The notes: a model not told the origin generated them from the sequence alone. A DNA stretch of 45,916 nt from JAISGQ01 sp045534445 (GCA_045534445.1 JAZSJQ010000071.1:1-45916), one strand, 5' to 3'. Positions 15,713-24,479 are shown, counted from the stretch's first letter. Program-made: numbers and translations.

Positions 15713-17491
15713 TTAATTTATTACCGCAGTATTCTGATCATACTCAAACACCTCAAGCATGGGATTATTTGAAGCATCAATATTTTCTATCATGTTGCCG
15801 TAGCATTGAAGCTTCTGAAGTTTCGTATTACTGCTTATATTCAACGTTCTGAGCATATTGCTTGAACAGCCGAAATATTTAAGATTTTCGCAGCCGCTTA
15901 CATCAACAGATTTCAAATTATTCTTGCTGCAATAAAGGCTTTCAAGCATTTTCAGGTCGCCTGTCCTGAGTTCTGTAAGCTCATTTGATTCACAGCACAC
16001 GCTCTTTAAGTTCGGATTGCTGCTAAGGTCAAGTGATCTGATCCTGTTGTTGCTGCAATCAAACTCATTGAGTGCCGGATTATTGCTGATGTCGATAGAG
16101 GTAAGCTCATTGTCGTTGCAGTAAAAGTTTTCAAGGGTCGGGCAGTTGCTTACATCAACAGAAGTAAGCTTCATTTTTGATAAGGATATCCATCTGATCT
16201 CTCCGTCGCAGTAGATCTTTATGGAATCGCTCTTTACCTGTACCGCGCCTGTATAGGGTACGATTTCCCCGTCACCCATATCAATATAGATCTGTCCGTC
16301 TGCCTTATGGGAAAAGCCGTTGATGTAGCTGCCGAGCTCTGCATTTGTGGTCACAATGATATTCGGCTCGCCAAGCTCGGGGATCATGTAGTTTACGGTC
16401 GGCTTCTTTTCTTCAGTCTCAGTGACGGTTTCTGCGGTTGTTTCCTCCTGCACTATGACGTTCTCAGGCTCGGTCGCTGAAATTACAGCTTCGTTATCCT
16501 CTGTCACAGCCTTGTTTTCGCTGTTACTGCCGATGCAGGCTGCCGAAGCAAGCATTACCGCAACCAGGGACAGTGCGATTGCAGCTTTTCCGCTTTTTCT
16601 GTAGCTAAGCACATTTTTTATCCGCTTTTTTGCATTCCCTGTACCGAAGGCAGGCTTGAACGCAATGGGCCTTTTCATACCCAGCACAAGAAGCATTCTG
16701 CTGTAGTCGCCCTTTATCTCGCTGCCCATAGAGGCAATGACCGCTTCATCGCAGGACTGCTCCATATCACGGCACATAAGACTCATAGAAAGCCACACAA
16801 GAGGATTGAACCAGTATACACAGCAGATAAGGCAAGCTACAGGCTTTATGATGTGGTCACCTCGGCGTATATGTGTCTTTTCATGGCTCAGCACGCATCT
16901 GTACTGATTCTCCTCCATGCCGCAGGGTACATATATCCTTGGTCTTAATACCCCGCTGACAAAGGCTGTTCCTATGCGGTCGCTTTCGTAAACTCTGCCG
17001 TCAATACGTGTCGCAGTGCGTACTCTTTTCTTCATTTTCACCCATGAGAGCAGATTGCATCCCAGCATCACAGCACAGCCCGATGCCCAAAGAATAAATA
17101 TCACACTCTCGGCACTGAGACAATTCCCTTCCGCAGGCTTTTCCTCTGCAACAGCATATTCCGCAGAACTGCTGACAGCGCTTTCGGTGTACACCTCTGC
17201 ATCAGATTCGATTTCGGCATAGGCAGTGAGCTTTGAAGGGCTGTATGTATCTGCGGTTTCTGTCCCGATGTAACGGCTCTCTTCGTCAAGAACTCTGCTA
17301 AGGTCGGGAATTATGCTGACTTCGGTGCTCAGCGACAGGGGACAGAGCAGTCTGAAAAACACCACTGCCCACAGCATATAGGAAAACACCTTCGGCGCAC
17401 GTCTGAGCACAAGTCTCAGAACCAGCACCACGGCAAGCACTATGGCACCGTATATGCTGTTCATTGCAAGGAAACGTAGCATTATTTCCAT
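15713..17491 (-). CDS. BlaR1/MecR1-type M56 membrane metallopeptidase with C-terminal leucine-rich repeats
   Basis: A 592-residue membrane sensor-protease. The N-terminal half has hydrophobic helices and the M56 zinc motif in VLSHEKTHIRRGDH (HExxH, near residue 202), then NPLVWLSMSLMCRDMEQSCDEAVI, as in BlaR1. A further helix near residue 305 leads to an outside domain. Instead of the penicillin-binding sensor there is an acidic linker and, from about residue 430, seven or so short leucine-rich repeats of ~21 residues (LTSIDISNNPALNEFDCSNN type). Upstream neighbour is BlaI, downstream an HExxH lipoprotein. By analogy it would cleave BlaI when its outer domain senses a ligand, probably not a beta-lactam. 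Confidence 0.88.
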   Translation of the reverse strand: MEIMLRFLAMNSIYGAIVLAVVLVLRLVLRRAPKVFSYMLWAVVFFRLLCPLSLSTEVSIIPDLSRVLDEESRYIGTETADTYSPSKLTAYAEIESDAEVYTESAVSSSAEYAVAEEKPAEGNCLSAESVIFILWASGCAVMLGCNLLSWVKMKKRVRTATRIDGRVYESDRIGTAFVSGVLRPRIYVPCGMEENQYRCVLSHEKTHIRRGDHIIKPVACLICCVYWFNPLVWLSMSLMCRDMEQSCDEAVIASMGSEIKGDYSRMLLVLGMKRPIAFKPAFGTGNAKKRIKNVLSYRKSGKAAIALSLVAVMLASAACIGSNSENKAVTEDNEAVISATEPENVIVQEETTAETVTETEEKKPTVNYMIPELGEPNIIVTTNAELGSYINGFSHKADGQIYIDMGDGEIVPYTGAVQVKSDSIKIYCDGEIRWISLSKMKLTSVDVSNCPTLENFYCNDNELTSIDISNNPALNEFDCSNNRIRSLDLSSNPNLKSVCCESNELTELRTGDLKMLESLYCSKNNLKSVDVSGCENLKYFGCSSNMLRTLNISSNTKLQKLQCYGNMIENIDASNNPMLEVFEYDQNTAVIN

Positions 17492-17528
17492 AGTCTCTCT
17501 CCTTTTTCGAGGGCTTTAAAAGCCTTGA

Positions 17529-17900
17529 TCACTGACCGTTATTCTCCTCGGTATATTTATCAATAAGGCTTTTAAGCTCCTCTGCGTCCTTTTCCGACAG
17601 TTTTCTGCCATGCATGAAGGCGGCAATAAACTGAGGAAGAGAATCATCAAAGGAACGTTCCATAACAGTGCGGCTTTCGTACTGCTGTACCTCATCACGG
17701 GTCGCAATGGACTCAACAACGGAATTTTCATTCTTGAGTATTCCGCGCTCGCAGAGCTTGCGCAGTACGGTATAGGTGGTGGATTTTTTCCAGCCCAGAT
17801 TTTCCTCGCACAGTGTGACAAGTCTGCCCGAGGGAAGGGGCTCGTTTTCCCAGACTATTTTTACGAACTTCATTTCTGCGTCAAAAAGCTTTTCAACCAT
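17529..17900 (-). CDS. BlaI/MecI/CopY family transcriptional repressor
   Basis: A 123-residue winged-helix repressor. Family features are FDAEMKFVKIVWENEPLPSGRL, WKKSTTYTVLRKLCERGIL (recognition helix and wing) and a C-terminal dimerisation helix with FIAAF. It should bind as a dimer to the paired dyads at 17925-17964, repressing its own operon. It is followed 37 bp later by the M56 protein gene, whose protease domain would inactivate it. The RBS upstream is poor (GAAAGGAATACGATACA then ATG). Confidence 0.92.
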   Translation of the reverse strand: MVEKLFDAEMKFVKIVWENEPLPSGRLVTLCEENLGWKKSTTYTVLRKLCERGILKNENSVVESIATRDEVQQYESRTVMERSFDDSLPQFIAAFMHGRKLSEKDAEELKSLIDKYTEENNGQ

Positions 17901-17924
17901 TGTATCGTATTCCTTTCAAAACGG

Positions 17925-17976
17925 GTTTATTGCAATAAACTACCTGCAGTTTATCACGATAAACTACCGTTGTCAA
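17925..17976 (-). promoter_or_regulatory. Promoter and twin operators of the BlaI operon
   Basis: On the minus strand TTGACA (17976-17971), 17-bp spacer, TAAACT (17953-17948). A near-perfect dyad GTTTATCACGATAAAC (17949-17964) fills the spacer, and a perfect 16-bp palindrome GTTTATTGCAATAAAC (17925-17940) lies at the transcription start. Each unit is preceded on the minus strand by GTAGTTTAT, a direct repeat with a 24-bp period, as expected for a cooperative BlaI-type repressor. Confidence 0.85.
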
Positions 17977-18000
17977 TAGTTATCTGAATTTTTTTGCGAG

Positions 18001-18036
18001 GCAGGGTGCATCGGTCGTGAACGCACGTCCCTGCGG
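18001..18036. repeat. Degenerate dispersed GC-rich palindrome
   Basis: GCAGGGTGC (18001-18009) is roughly inverted at GCACGTCCCTGC (18023-18034). It resembles the short palindromic repeat at 45411-45441 and is probably another copy of a dispersed family. Confidence 0.35.
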
Positions 18037-18064
18037 TGAATCGATAAAATTTCCGACATATGCA

Positions 18065-18092
18065 AAAAGAGCAGGCTTACGCCTGCTCTTTT
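18065..18092. terminator. Terminator of the MoxR/DUF58/transglutaminase operon
   Basis: AAAAGAGCAGGC (18065-18076), loop TTAC, GCCTGCTCTTTT (18081-18092): a 12-bp stem with T runs on both strands, 20 bp after the transglutaminase gene's stop codon. Confidence 0.85.
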
Positions 18093-18111
18093 ATATGTTT
18101 TCAATTTCCCC

Positions 18112-20136
18112 TTACAGCGATGCGCGTCTGCTGCCTTTTATGTACTTCGATGCACCAAAAGCGCGTATGTATGCCTTTTTCACCGCTCGAGGGAGTTTTT
18201 TGTCGGTTTCTTCGTCCGCTCCGTCCGAGTAAAGCACCTTTCCCGTCTGACGAAGAAGATTTGCGATCCTTTCTGTATCATCATTTCCAAGCCATGTACA
18301 TTCCTCTTTTATTCGCCCGGCAAGCTCCGAAAGGGTCTCGCATTCCGCCTTCTTTACTCCGCAGGAAGACAGCACCCACAGAAGCTTCACGCAGTGCGCG
18401 ATGGTCTTATACCCTCTCTTGCCGCCGTATCTGTGTTTAATTGTCGCTTTTACGGACAGTCTTTTCAATGCAGGTCTGAATATGATGAAAAGCAGTACTG
18501 CCGCACCCAGAATGATGTATGAATAAAGCAGTATGCGCCTGAGAGCAGGATTCTCCTTCCGTTCTGCTTTCTCTGTTTTCTCATTGTTTACGCCGACTAT
18601 ATCCGTTTCGCTTTCCTCGGTAACCGCAGGTGCGGATACAGGGTCATACACCACCCACGCACCGTCGATATAAAGCTCTGCCCACGCATGGGCGTTGCCT
18701 CCTGCAACCTCACTTCTTGCACAGTCGCCGTCGATATGATAGCCCAGCACATATCGGGCAGGTATGCCTGCACAGCGTGCCATGACCGTCATTGACGATG
18801 CAAAATGGGCGCAGTAGCCTTTCTTCGAGTCAAAGAGGAAGTAATCAACCATGTCGCGCCCTTTGGGCGTACCGCTGACGTAGGTTTCATATCTGTAGTC
18901 TGAAAGCAGAGCCATAAGCTTTTTTGCCTTTTCCGCATCATTCCTGCATCCGTATGTTTCCTTTGCCGCTAAATTTCTGACCCTTTTCGGCAATTTGTCG
19001 GGCAGAGCAAGATAACAATCACGCTCCTCATCGCTCAGGCTGTATTCACAGGGTTCTCTGTAATAATACGCCTCATACTCACCTTCGCCCTCTGTCACGG
19101 CAAAGGTGTAAGGAGGGTAAAACAGGGTGTCTGTTTCCGTTCCGTCAACATACATCACGCGCACACTGCCGCATATATCAGAAACAGACAGCATTTCTTC
19201 CGATATTCCGTCTTCTCCGCCGTATCCCAGACCCTCGGGCTTCTCGGTATATACCCAGCCTGTTCCCAGATATCGGTCGTATGTACAGCCTGTCAGACGG
19301 TCACTGTGGGAAACCTCGGAAAACTCCACATGGAGCTTTACCTCAGTGGTAAGCTCGATCCAGCAGCCAAGGTCTGACTGATCTTCGGAATAGCCTGACT
19401 CCGCTTCCGCCTCTATCTGCTCCACTCCGAGAGCCTCACCAAGCTGGCTGAGCTTTTCGTTTCGTCCCATCTCAAAGAGCTTCTCCCACTGAATACGGGT
19501 GCTTGGTGTAGGCAATGAGAATATTATCACCGCTGTCAGCAGGCTGAAAATTATGAACCAAGCGTCCTTCGGCTTATCGTCTTTTGATGAAAGCTTTGAT
19601 GCGCACACCTGACAGAGGACTATCAGTATATACGCAACAATAAGTATTGCAGGAATTTTGAGAAGTGAAAATCTCAGCCACGCAAGCACCGTCAGCATGA
19701 CTGCAAGACTGCCTGCGATGATGCATCTTATTGCGAAAATACGGTTAAAGAAGCTCACCGCAAGGCACAGCGCACCGCACAGAAGCAGTACAGCCGCCAG
19801 CACCACCGCCGCTGCAGCCTCGCCCTCTCCCGTCATTGCCGTAAATATGCTCACTTCTCCCATCGGCACAAAAAACATTACGCCGCCTGCACAGAGAAAT
19901 GCCGCCGAACCGCACAGCAGTGCGACATTCGGAAGTGCCGCAAGCTCTGACGCACCTGTAAAAAGGGCGCAGAGAAGCATGGCAGGGAGTATGTATCCGC
20001 TGCCTTCGCCAATGGGTATCCCCGTCAGCACAAAGGCTGAAAGCGCCGCTGACAGTATTGCTGCCGCCAGTGCTCGGGGAATCCTTTCAATTATCTTTTT
20101 TAAGTGTTTTGTGTCCTTTTTTGCAGTATTTTTCAT
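18112..20136 (-). CDS. Transglutaminase-like membrane protein (TgpA type)
   Basis: A 674-residue protein: about six N-terminal transmembrane helices, an extracellular transglutaminase-core domain, one further transmembrane helix near residue 545 and a cytoplasmic tail (DUF4129-like). The Cys-His-Asp triad is visible in GYCAHFASSMTVMARCAGIPAR (Cys near 441, split here for length), NAHAWAELY (His near 482) and VVYDPVSA (Asp near 497). Such proteins act on the outer face as proteases or cross-linkers of unknown substrate. It is the third gene of the MoxR-DUF58-TGase operon; only 4 bp separate it from DUF58, with no strong RBS, so translation is likely coupled. Confidence 0.9.
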   Translation of the reverse strand: MKNTAKKDTKHLKKIIERIPRALAAAILSAALSAFVLTGIPIGEGSGYILPAMLLCALFTGASELAALPNVALLCGSAAFLCAGGVMFFVPMGEVSIFTAMTGEGEAAAAVVLAAVLLLCGALCLAVSFFNRIFAIRCIIAGSLAVMLTVLAWLRFSLLKIPAILIVAYILIVLCQVCASKLSSKDDKPKDAWFIIFSLLTAVIIFSLPTPSTRIQWEKLFEMGRNEKLSQLGEALGVEQIEAEAESGYSEDQSDLGCWIELTTEVKLHVEFSEVSHSDRLTGCTYDRYLGTGWVYTEKPEGLGYGGEDGISEEMLSVSDICGSVRVMYVDGTETDTLFYPPYTFAVTEGEGEYEAYYYREPCEYSLSDEERDCYLALPDKLPKRVRNLAAKETYGCRNDAEKAKKLMALLSDYRYETYVSGTPKGRDMVDYFLFDSKKGYCAHFASSMTVMARCAGIPARYVLGYHIDGDCARSEVAGGNAHAWAELYIDGAWVVYDPVSAPAVTEESETDIVGVNNEKTEKAERKENPALRRILLYSYIILGAAVLLFIIFRPALKRLSVKATIKHRYGGKRGYKTIAHCVKLLWVLSSCGVKKAECETLSELAGRIKEECTWLGNDDTERIANLLRQTGKVLYSDGADEETDKKLPRAVKKAYIRAFGASKYIKGSRRASL

Positions 20137-20140
20137 ATCT

Positions 20141-21298
20141 TCAGGAAAGCAGCCGCTCTATACGGCAATCGTCAGGCACTGAAATTACCTTCAATCGTGA
20201 GTTGTCTCGGGGTATGTATTCGTCTTCCTGTCCGAATTCCATAAGTATGCAGTCCGCGCCTGTCAGCGCCTCTGTTTCAAGCTGCGAAACTGCAGATATG
20301 TCACGTCCCGTTGTGAGGAATGCACAGCATGAGGCTGTCAGTTTCGGAATCTCCACCGTACTTTCATTTGTCGAAAACATCATGCGGCAGGACCAGTCAT
20401 AAAGCTCTCTGAAATCTCTGAGGCTTCTCACTGCAAAGACCTCGCCCTGTGCATACACGTCCGCAGGAATGCCCTGCACCGCGCAGTAGTCGCATATGGC
20501 AAGCATTGCCTCAAGAAGGTTATCCTCGCGGATTATCTGTCCGCTGTCGTCGGAATATCTCCTTGTGTCAACGATAAGCTGCATGGCAGGCTTTTCGATT
20601 TCAGAAAGCTGTCTGACCTTCAGCTCACCTGTTCTCGCGGTCGCCTTCCAGTGTATCAGACGGGGATCGTCGCCCCTTTCGTAGGCGCGTACGGTGTCCG
20701 CAGGTTCTTTTTCGTAAATACCTCTCTGACGCCTTGTGCGATTGCCCTCAAGGTTGAAAAGCCCGAGGGTATCAAGGTGCAGTACTCTCGGATATACCGT
20801 CACGCGAAACTCCACGGGCGGCTTGAAGGAAAAGGTCATAAGTCCGAGAATATCACTTATAAGTATCTTTTCGATTCCGATGGAATATACGCCGCGTCTG
20901 CGGCATATCACGGGGGAATTCACCTCTTCCTTCTCTCCCGGTGCAAGGCAGAAGGTTCGCTCACTGTCAAAATCGACTATCTCCGACAGGTCCGAAAGAG
21001 GGACCAGTCTTATTTCCGTAAATGCCGAGGAGGTGTCGTTTGCCAGTCGGCAGGTATATTCCACAGGCTCGTTCTTGACCGCGAAATGATTGTCTATAAG
21101 CTGTGCTATGCGTATACGATTGTACACATACAGAGTATAGAGAGCCGACATTACAGGCAGGAGTATCGAAAGATACAGCAGGGCATATACAAGCACACCC
21201 GAGCGCAGGCTTGCAAGAGTCAGCGCGAATGCAAAAAACACCGCCGCAAGCACTCTGCGCAGCCATTGCTTTCTGCCCTTGTTTTTACGCTGTCTCAC
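20141..21298 (-). CDS. DUF58 domain-containing protein (MoxR-associated)
   Basis: A 385-residue protein with two N-terminal hydrophobic helices (AVFFAFALTLASLRSGVLV, LLYLSILLPVMSALYTLYV) and a C-terminal DUF58/vWA-like region carrying the diagnostic YERGDDPRLIHWKATARTG (near residue 205). It is the usual middle partner between a MoxR ATPase and a transglutaminase-like protein, probably recognising the substrate that MoxR remodels. Start is GTG at 21298, preceded by GGGAGG. Confidence 0.88.
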   Translation of the reverse strand: MRQRKNKGRKQWLRRVLAAVFFAFALTLASLRSGVLVYALLYLSILLPVMSALYTLYVYNRIRIAQLIDNHFAVKNEPVEYTCRLANDTSSAFTEIRLVPLSDLSEIVDFDSERTFCLAPGEKEEVNSPVICRRRGVYSIGIEKILISDILGLMTFSFKPPVEFRVTVYPRVLHLDTLGLFNLEGNRTRRQRGIYEKEPADTVRAYERGDDPRLIHWKATARTGELKVRQLSEIEKPAMQLIVDTRRYSDDSGQIIREDNLLEAMLAICDYCAVQGIPADVYAQGEVFAVRSLRDFRELYDWSCRMMFSTNESTVEIPKLTASCCAFLTTGRDISAVSQLETEALTGADCILMEFGQEDEYIPRDNSRLKVISVPDDCRIERLLS

Positions 21299-21323
21299 AG
21301 CTTTTCCCTCCCGATAACCGAAT

Positions 21324-22256
21324 TTATATGGTCGGCACCTTTACGGTGCTCATTATGCGTCTGAGTACCCACTCAGCATCGTGTCCCTCTGCTCTTGCTC
21401 TTGTTGACACTATTACCCTGTGTGCCGTAACTGCCTTGAATATCTTCTTTACGTCGTCAGGGGTCACATAATCCCTTCCCTCAAGATAGGCAGTTGCCTG
21501 CGCCGCCTGTGCTGTGGCTATTGCCGCTCGTGGACTTGCACCGAGAGTCAGATATTCGTTTTCTCTTGTAAGCTCAATGAGCTTTGCAATGTATGCAATG
21601 ACCTCATTGCACACGCTGACGCGCTTTACCTCGCCCATCATTTCACTCAGTGTTTCTGCATCCACGACCTTTTCTGCCTTCCTCGGGCGCTCTGCGGAAA
21701 TGGCGCGGCTTATCATGCTTGCCTCCGACTCGCTGTCGGGATAGCCTATGGATATACGCATCATGAATCGGTCAAGCTGTGCCTCGGGCAGAGGATATGT
21801 GCCGTACTGCTCGATGGGATTCTGCGTAGCGATTACAAAGAAGGGTTCGGGCAGGATATGAGTCTCTCCGTCAACCGTCACCTGATGCTCCTGCATTGCC
21901 TCCAGCAGGGCAGACTGAGTCTTTGGCGGCGTGCGGTTTATCTCGTCGGCAAGAATGATGTTTTTCATCAGGGGGCCTGCCTTGTATTCAAAGCTCTTTC
22001 TCTCACTATTATATATGCTGATTCCCGTAATATCGGAAGGCATGGTGTCGGGGGTAAACTGTATGCGCCCGAAAGTACAGCCCGCGGCTGCCGCCATCGC
22101 AAGAGAGAGGGTGGTCTTTCCAACACCCGGCACGTCCTCTATAAGCAGATGACCGCCTGCAAGAAGTGCTGTTACCGCCAGCTCTGCGGCTTCTCTCTTA
22201 CCCTCAAGAACCGATGATATTGAATCTGTCAGTTTTACTGCAAGCTCATTTCTCAT
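21324..22256 (-). CDS. MoxR family AAA+ ATPase
   Basis: A 310-residue AAA+ chaperone-like ATPase. Walker A is DVPGVGKTTLS near residue 43, Walker B IILADEINRTPPKTQSALLE near 95, sensor 1 VIATQNPIEQYGTYPLPEAQ and the arginine finger region LDRFMMRI. MoxR proteins help mature or activate partners encoded alongside. Start 22256 has AAGGAG upstream; the longer frame to 22283 lacks an RBS. First gene of the MoxR-DUF58-transglutaminase operon, promoter at 22308-22336. Confidence 0.92.
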   Translation of the reverse strand: MRNELAVKLTDSISSVLEGKREAAELAVTALLAGGHLLIEDVPGVGKTTLSLAMAAAAGCTFGRIQFTPDTMPSDITGISIYNSERKSFEYKAGPLMKNIILADEINRTPPKTQSALLEAMQEHQVTVDGETHILPEPFFVIATQNPIEQYGTYPLPEAQLDRFMMRISIGYPDSESEASMISRAISAERPRKAEKVVDAETLSEMMGEVKRVSVCNEVIAYIAKLIELTRENEYLTLGASPRAAIATAQAAQATAYLEGRDYVTPDDVKKIFKAVTAHRVIVSTRARAEGHDAEWVLRRIMSTVKVPTI

Positions 22257-22307
22257 AATATTTCTGCTCCTTTCAGAAAACACACGAATAAATAACCATT
22301 CATTTTA

Positions 22308-22336
22308 ATTATAGCACACCACTCGTTGAATGTATA
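22308..22336 (-). promoter_or_regulatory. Extended -10 promoter of the MoxR operon
   Basis: On the minus strand TGCTATAAT (extended -10, TATAAT at 22313-22308) with a weak -35 TATACA (22336-22331) 17 bp upstream. Confidence 0.6.
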
Positions 22337-22407
22337 TAGTTTCCAATTATGTAACAGGATTAAATAATCCAAACCCACCGCGCAAATAACGCCGTATAAA
22401 AAAATAA

Positions 22408-22439
22408 AAAACCCGAGTTTCTTTCGAAACTCGGGTTTT
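22408..22439. terminator. Terminator next to the left attachment site (probable original tRNA-Leu terminator)
   Basis: AAAACCCGAGTTTC (22408-22421), loop TTTC, GAAACTCGGGTTTT (22426-22439). On the minus strand, directly after the tRNA 3'-end copy, the stem ends in TTTTTTATTTTTT. Before integration it would have terminated tRNA-Leu transcription. Confidence 0.85.
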
Positions 22440-22461
22440 GGTGCGAGTGACGAGACTTGAA
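22439..22461. repeat. Left attachment site (attL-type), copy of the tRNA-Leu 3' end
   Basis: Begins TGGTGCGAGTGACGAGACTT and is identical over 23 bp to 29331-29353. It covers the CCA end, acceptor stem 3' strand and part of the T arm of tRNA-Leu (minus strand). Confidence 0.92.
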
Positions 22462-22578
22462 TCAGACTAATAAGCATTTATGATATTTTAATCTGCGTCA
22501 ATTTATCGCATAACAGTGCGCTTTTTCGCAATTATCCGAACAATCTGATTTAATCTAAAACAAGGTAAAATCAACTGA

Positions 22579-22611
22579 ATAAACCCCAAATAAACCCCAA
22601 ACAAACCCCAG
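22579..22611. repeat. Left arm-type integrase sites (three 11-bp tandem repeats)
   Basis: Units ATAAACCCCAA, ATAAACCCCAA and ACAAACCCCAG lie head to tail between the integrase gene and attL. Two identical units lie at 29240-29261 near the other end, in the same orientation. Short repeats at both ends of an element are typical arm-binding sites for the N-terminal domain of tyrosine integrases. Confidence 0.75.
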
Positions 22612-22635
22612 AAAATATATTATTTCCGCTCGGTT

Positions 22636-23856
22636 TTATGCTCTTTTCTTTGTCTTTCCTATGGGCAAGGCGTTGCCGATAGCATCCGCTGCCTTTGCCT
22701 GAGCTTCCGCAAATGTATGAGCGTATATATTCAGTGTGGTTGACGTATTGGAGTGACCGAGAGCAGCCGATACCGTTCTAACGTCCACACTGGCATTTAT
22801 AAGCATCGAAGCATTCAAGTGTCTCATACCGTGAACATTAACATATCTCATTCCTGTGCGGTCACAGAATTTCTTAAACCACCATGCAGGAGTATTCGGA
22901 AACATCGGCTCACCGTTCCACCGGGTGAACAAGCGGTCTGTATCTATCCACTGGCTGCCGAGCTTTTCACTCTCCCCTTGCTGCCATGCTCTGTACTGTG
23001 ACAGAATATCAAATACGCCTTCTGGAAGACGTAAAACACGGTTAGAACCTTTTGTTTTTACAGTGTCAGTATATACCCCTCTGCGCTTTGTGTAAAGGCT
23101 ATTACGGCAAATACTGACCGTACAACTGCTGAAATCAAAGTCTTTCCATTCAAGCCCTAACAGCTCCGCTCGGCGTGCTCCCGAATATATCGCAAGGGTA
23201 AAGAACATTCGGAACTGCCAATCTTCACCCTCTAAAAGCTCCAATAAACGAGCGGCTTCATCAAGTGTATAGCACTCTCTTTCCGCTGTATTCAGCGAAG
23301 GCGGTATGACCTTATCACACGGATTGCTTGCTATCATTTCAAGGCGTTCTGCATAAGACATTATACAAGACACAAACGATAGATAACCCCTCACCGTTTT
23401 AGGCGATAGTCCAGACGGCGGCGGTAATTCTTCATCGGGAGTGTCTTTCTTTATGTGTGGAATTTTTATGCCAGGCTCTGACAGATTATCAATGAAGCCT
23501 TGCACGTCTCTGACCGTGATTTTATCCACACGCTTCGCTCCAAGAGCCGCATACGTTCTCTTTGTCAACGAGCGGTAGCTTGACACTGTACGCTCTTTCA
23601 GGTGCTTTTCTGCGTATGTATCGAGCCATTCTTCCGCAAGCTGTTCAAACTTAACCGCACCGCTCGCTCCTCCACCGTTCCGCACCTTTTCCTCAAATAG
23701 TGTGGCTTGCCGGTTTAATTCCTTTTCGATTTGCCGAGCGGTCATGTTCGGCTCGGGCTTCCATGTCATACGCCGACGCTGCTGTACGCCTTTGCTGTTA
23801 TAGCCACAACTGACCGTTATTTTATAACTGTCCCCACGCTTCTCAATCGTCGGCAT
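22636..23856 (-). CDS. int: Tyrosine recombinase/site-specific integrase
   Basis: A 406-residue phage-type integrase. An N-terminal arm-binding region (KITVSCGYNSKGVQQRRRM) is followed by a SAM-like core-binding domain (FEQLAEEWLDTYAEKHLKER) and the catalytic domain. Catalytic residues seen in order: Arg in YSGARRAELLGLEW, Lys in TVKTKGSNR, HxxR in HGMRHLNAS, His in LGHSNTSTT and the nucleophile Tyr in LNIYAHTF. It would cut and join within the 23-bp tRNA-Leu repeat. RBS GGAGGG precedes ATG. Promoter at 23990-24018 overlaps the rightward promoter, so integration and replication genes may be mutually exclusive. Confidence 0.96.
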   Translation of the reverse strand: MPTIEKRGDSYKITVSCGYNSKGVQQRRRMTWKPEPNMTARQIEKELNRQATLFEEKVRNGGGASGAVKFEQLAEEWLDTYAEKHLKERTVSSYRSLTKRTYAALGAKRVDKITVRDVQGFIDNLSEPGIKIPHIKKDTPDEELPPPSGLSPKTVRGYLSFVSCIMSYAERLEMIASNPCDKVIPPSLNTAERECYTLDEAARLLELLEGEDWQFRMFFTLAIYSGARRAELLGLEWKDFDFSSCTVSICRNSLYTKRRGVYTDTVKTKGSNRVLRLPEGVFDILSQYRAWQQGESEKLGSQWIDTDRLFTRWNGEPMFPNTPAWWFKKFCDRTGMRYVNVHGMRHLNASMLINASVDVRTVSAALGHSNTSTTLNIYAHTFAEAQAKAADAIGNALPIGKTKKRA

Positions 23857-23911
23857 TGTATCCCTCCATTTTTAAACTTTGCATTTTTGATATTGGTAGA
23901 TAGCAAAAAAC

Positions 23912-24018
23912 TTGACATCATTTATACAACAACATCGTCAAATTGACAGTGAATGACAGTAAATAATGTGTTATTATGTGTTCAACAACATCATACTTAA
24001 CAGTTTCGACGTTGTCAA
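23912..24018. promoter_or_regulatory. Overlapping divergent control region of the element
   Basis: Minus strand: TTGACA (24018-24013), 17-bp spacer, TATGAT (23995-23990) for the integrase gene. Plus strand: extended -10 TGTTATTAT (23969-23977) for the regulator/replication operon. The predicted starts (~23983 and ~23984) coincide, so the promoters run through each other. CAACAACATC occurs at 23927-23936 and 23983-23992, and TTGACA/TTGTC motifs recur (23912, 23943, 24013), all possible repressor sites. Confidence 0.6.
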
Positions 24019-24040
24019 TATTTTATGGAGGTGCATTTGA

Positions 24041-24241
24041 ATGAGCACGAGAACACTACTTAGAAACAATGACATTCGTAAAGCAGCTTTGCTTGCTGAT
24101 GTCAGACATTGGCAGATCTGTGAAAGGCTTGGCATTTCCGAGCCAACACTTACACGATGGCTGCGCACTGAACTGCCTGAGGAAAAGAAGCAGCGTATTT
24201 TAAATGCCATTGCTGAACTCGAAGCCGAACAGGAGGTGTGA
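24041..24241 (+). CDS. Small helix-turn-helix protein (element regulator)
   Basis: A 66-residue protein whose centre is a helix-turn-helix: VRHWQICERLGISEPTLTRW. Small proteins of this kind are common as the first gene right of the integrase in clostridial phages and integrative elements, where they act as repressors or excision regulators. TGGAGGTG stands 7 bp before ATG. It is the first gene of the rightward operon and the best candidate to bind the repeats in the control region at 23912-24018. Confidence 0.75.
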   Translation: MSTRTLLRNNDIRKAALLADVRHWQICERLGISEPTLTRWLRTELPEEKKQRILNAIAELEAEQEV

Positions 24242-24253
24242 CCTATCGCTACG

Positions 24254-24469
24254 ATGTTACATTCTGCAGCCCTTGCCGAACGGTACATATCCGAGCATGA
24301 GGGTACGACTTTGACACGAAATAGTATCAAGACTCTTTTGCGCTCAGGCTGTATTCCTTCCGTTACGGCAGGCAATCGAACATTTTATAGTCTGGAAGCT
24401 TTTGAGCGGTACTTGGAAATCGGCAATCAGCCACTTGAGCCAAGTGGCAAGATACGGCGAATTGTGTGA
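24254..24469 (+). CDS. Excisionase-like DNA-binding protein
   Basis: A 71-residue protein with a MerR/excisionase-type winged helix-turn-helix look: LAERYISEHEGTTLTRNSIKTLL, then GNRTFYSLEAFERYL. It would help excision of the element. The ATG at 24254 is 16 bp from the strong AGGAGGT at 24231-24237. A near-cognate ATC at 24245 (ATC GCT ACG ATG) is at the ideal 7-bp distance, so the true start may be non-AUG and three codons longer. Confidence 0.7.
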   Translation: MLHSAALAERYISEHEGTTLTRNSIKTLLRSGCIPSVTAGNRTFYSLEAFERYLEIGNQPLEPSGKIRRIV

Positions 24470-24479
24470 GGTGGGAACT

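Noticed and set aside
20651..21364. 237-residue plus-strand frame opposite DUF58
   Set aside because: Shadow of a confident gene (DUF58) on the other strand; no RBS or domain.
22579..22611. CRISPR-like short repeats
   Set aside because: Only three tandem 11-mers without spacers; better explained as integrase arm sites. No CRISPR array was found in the window.
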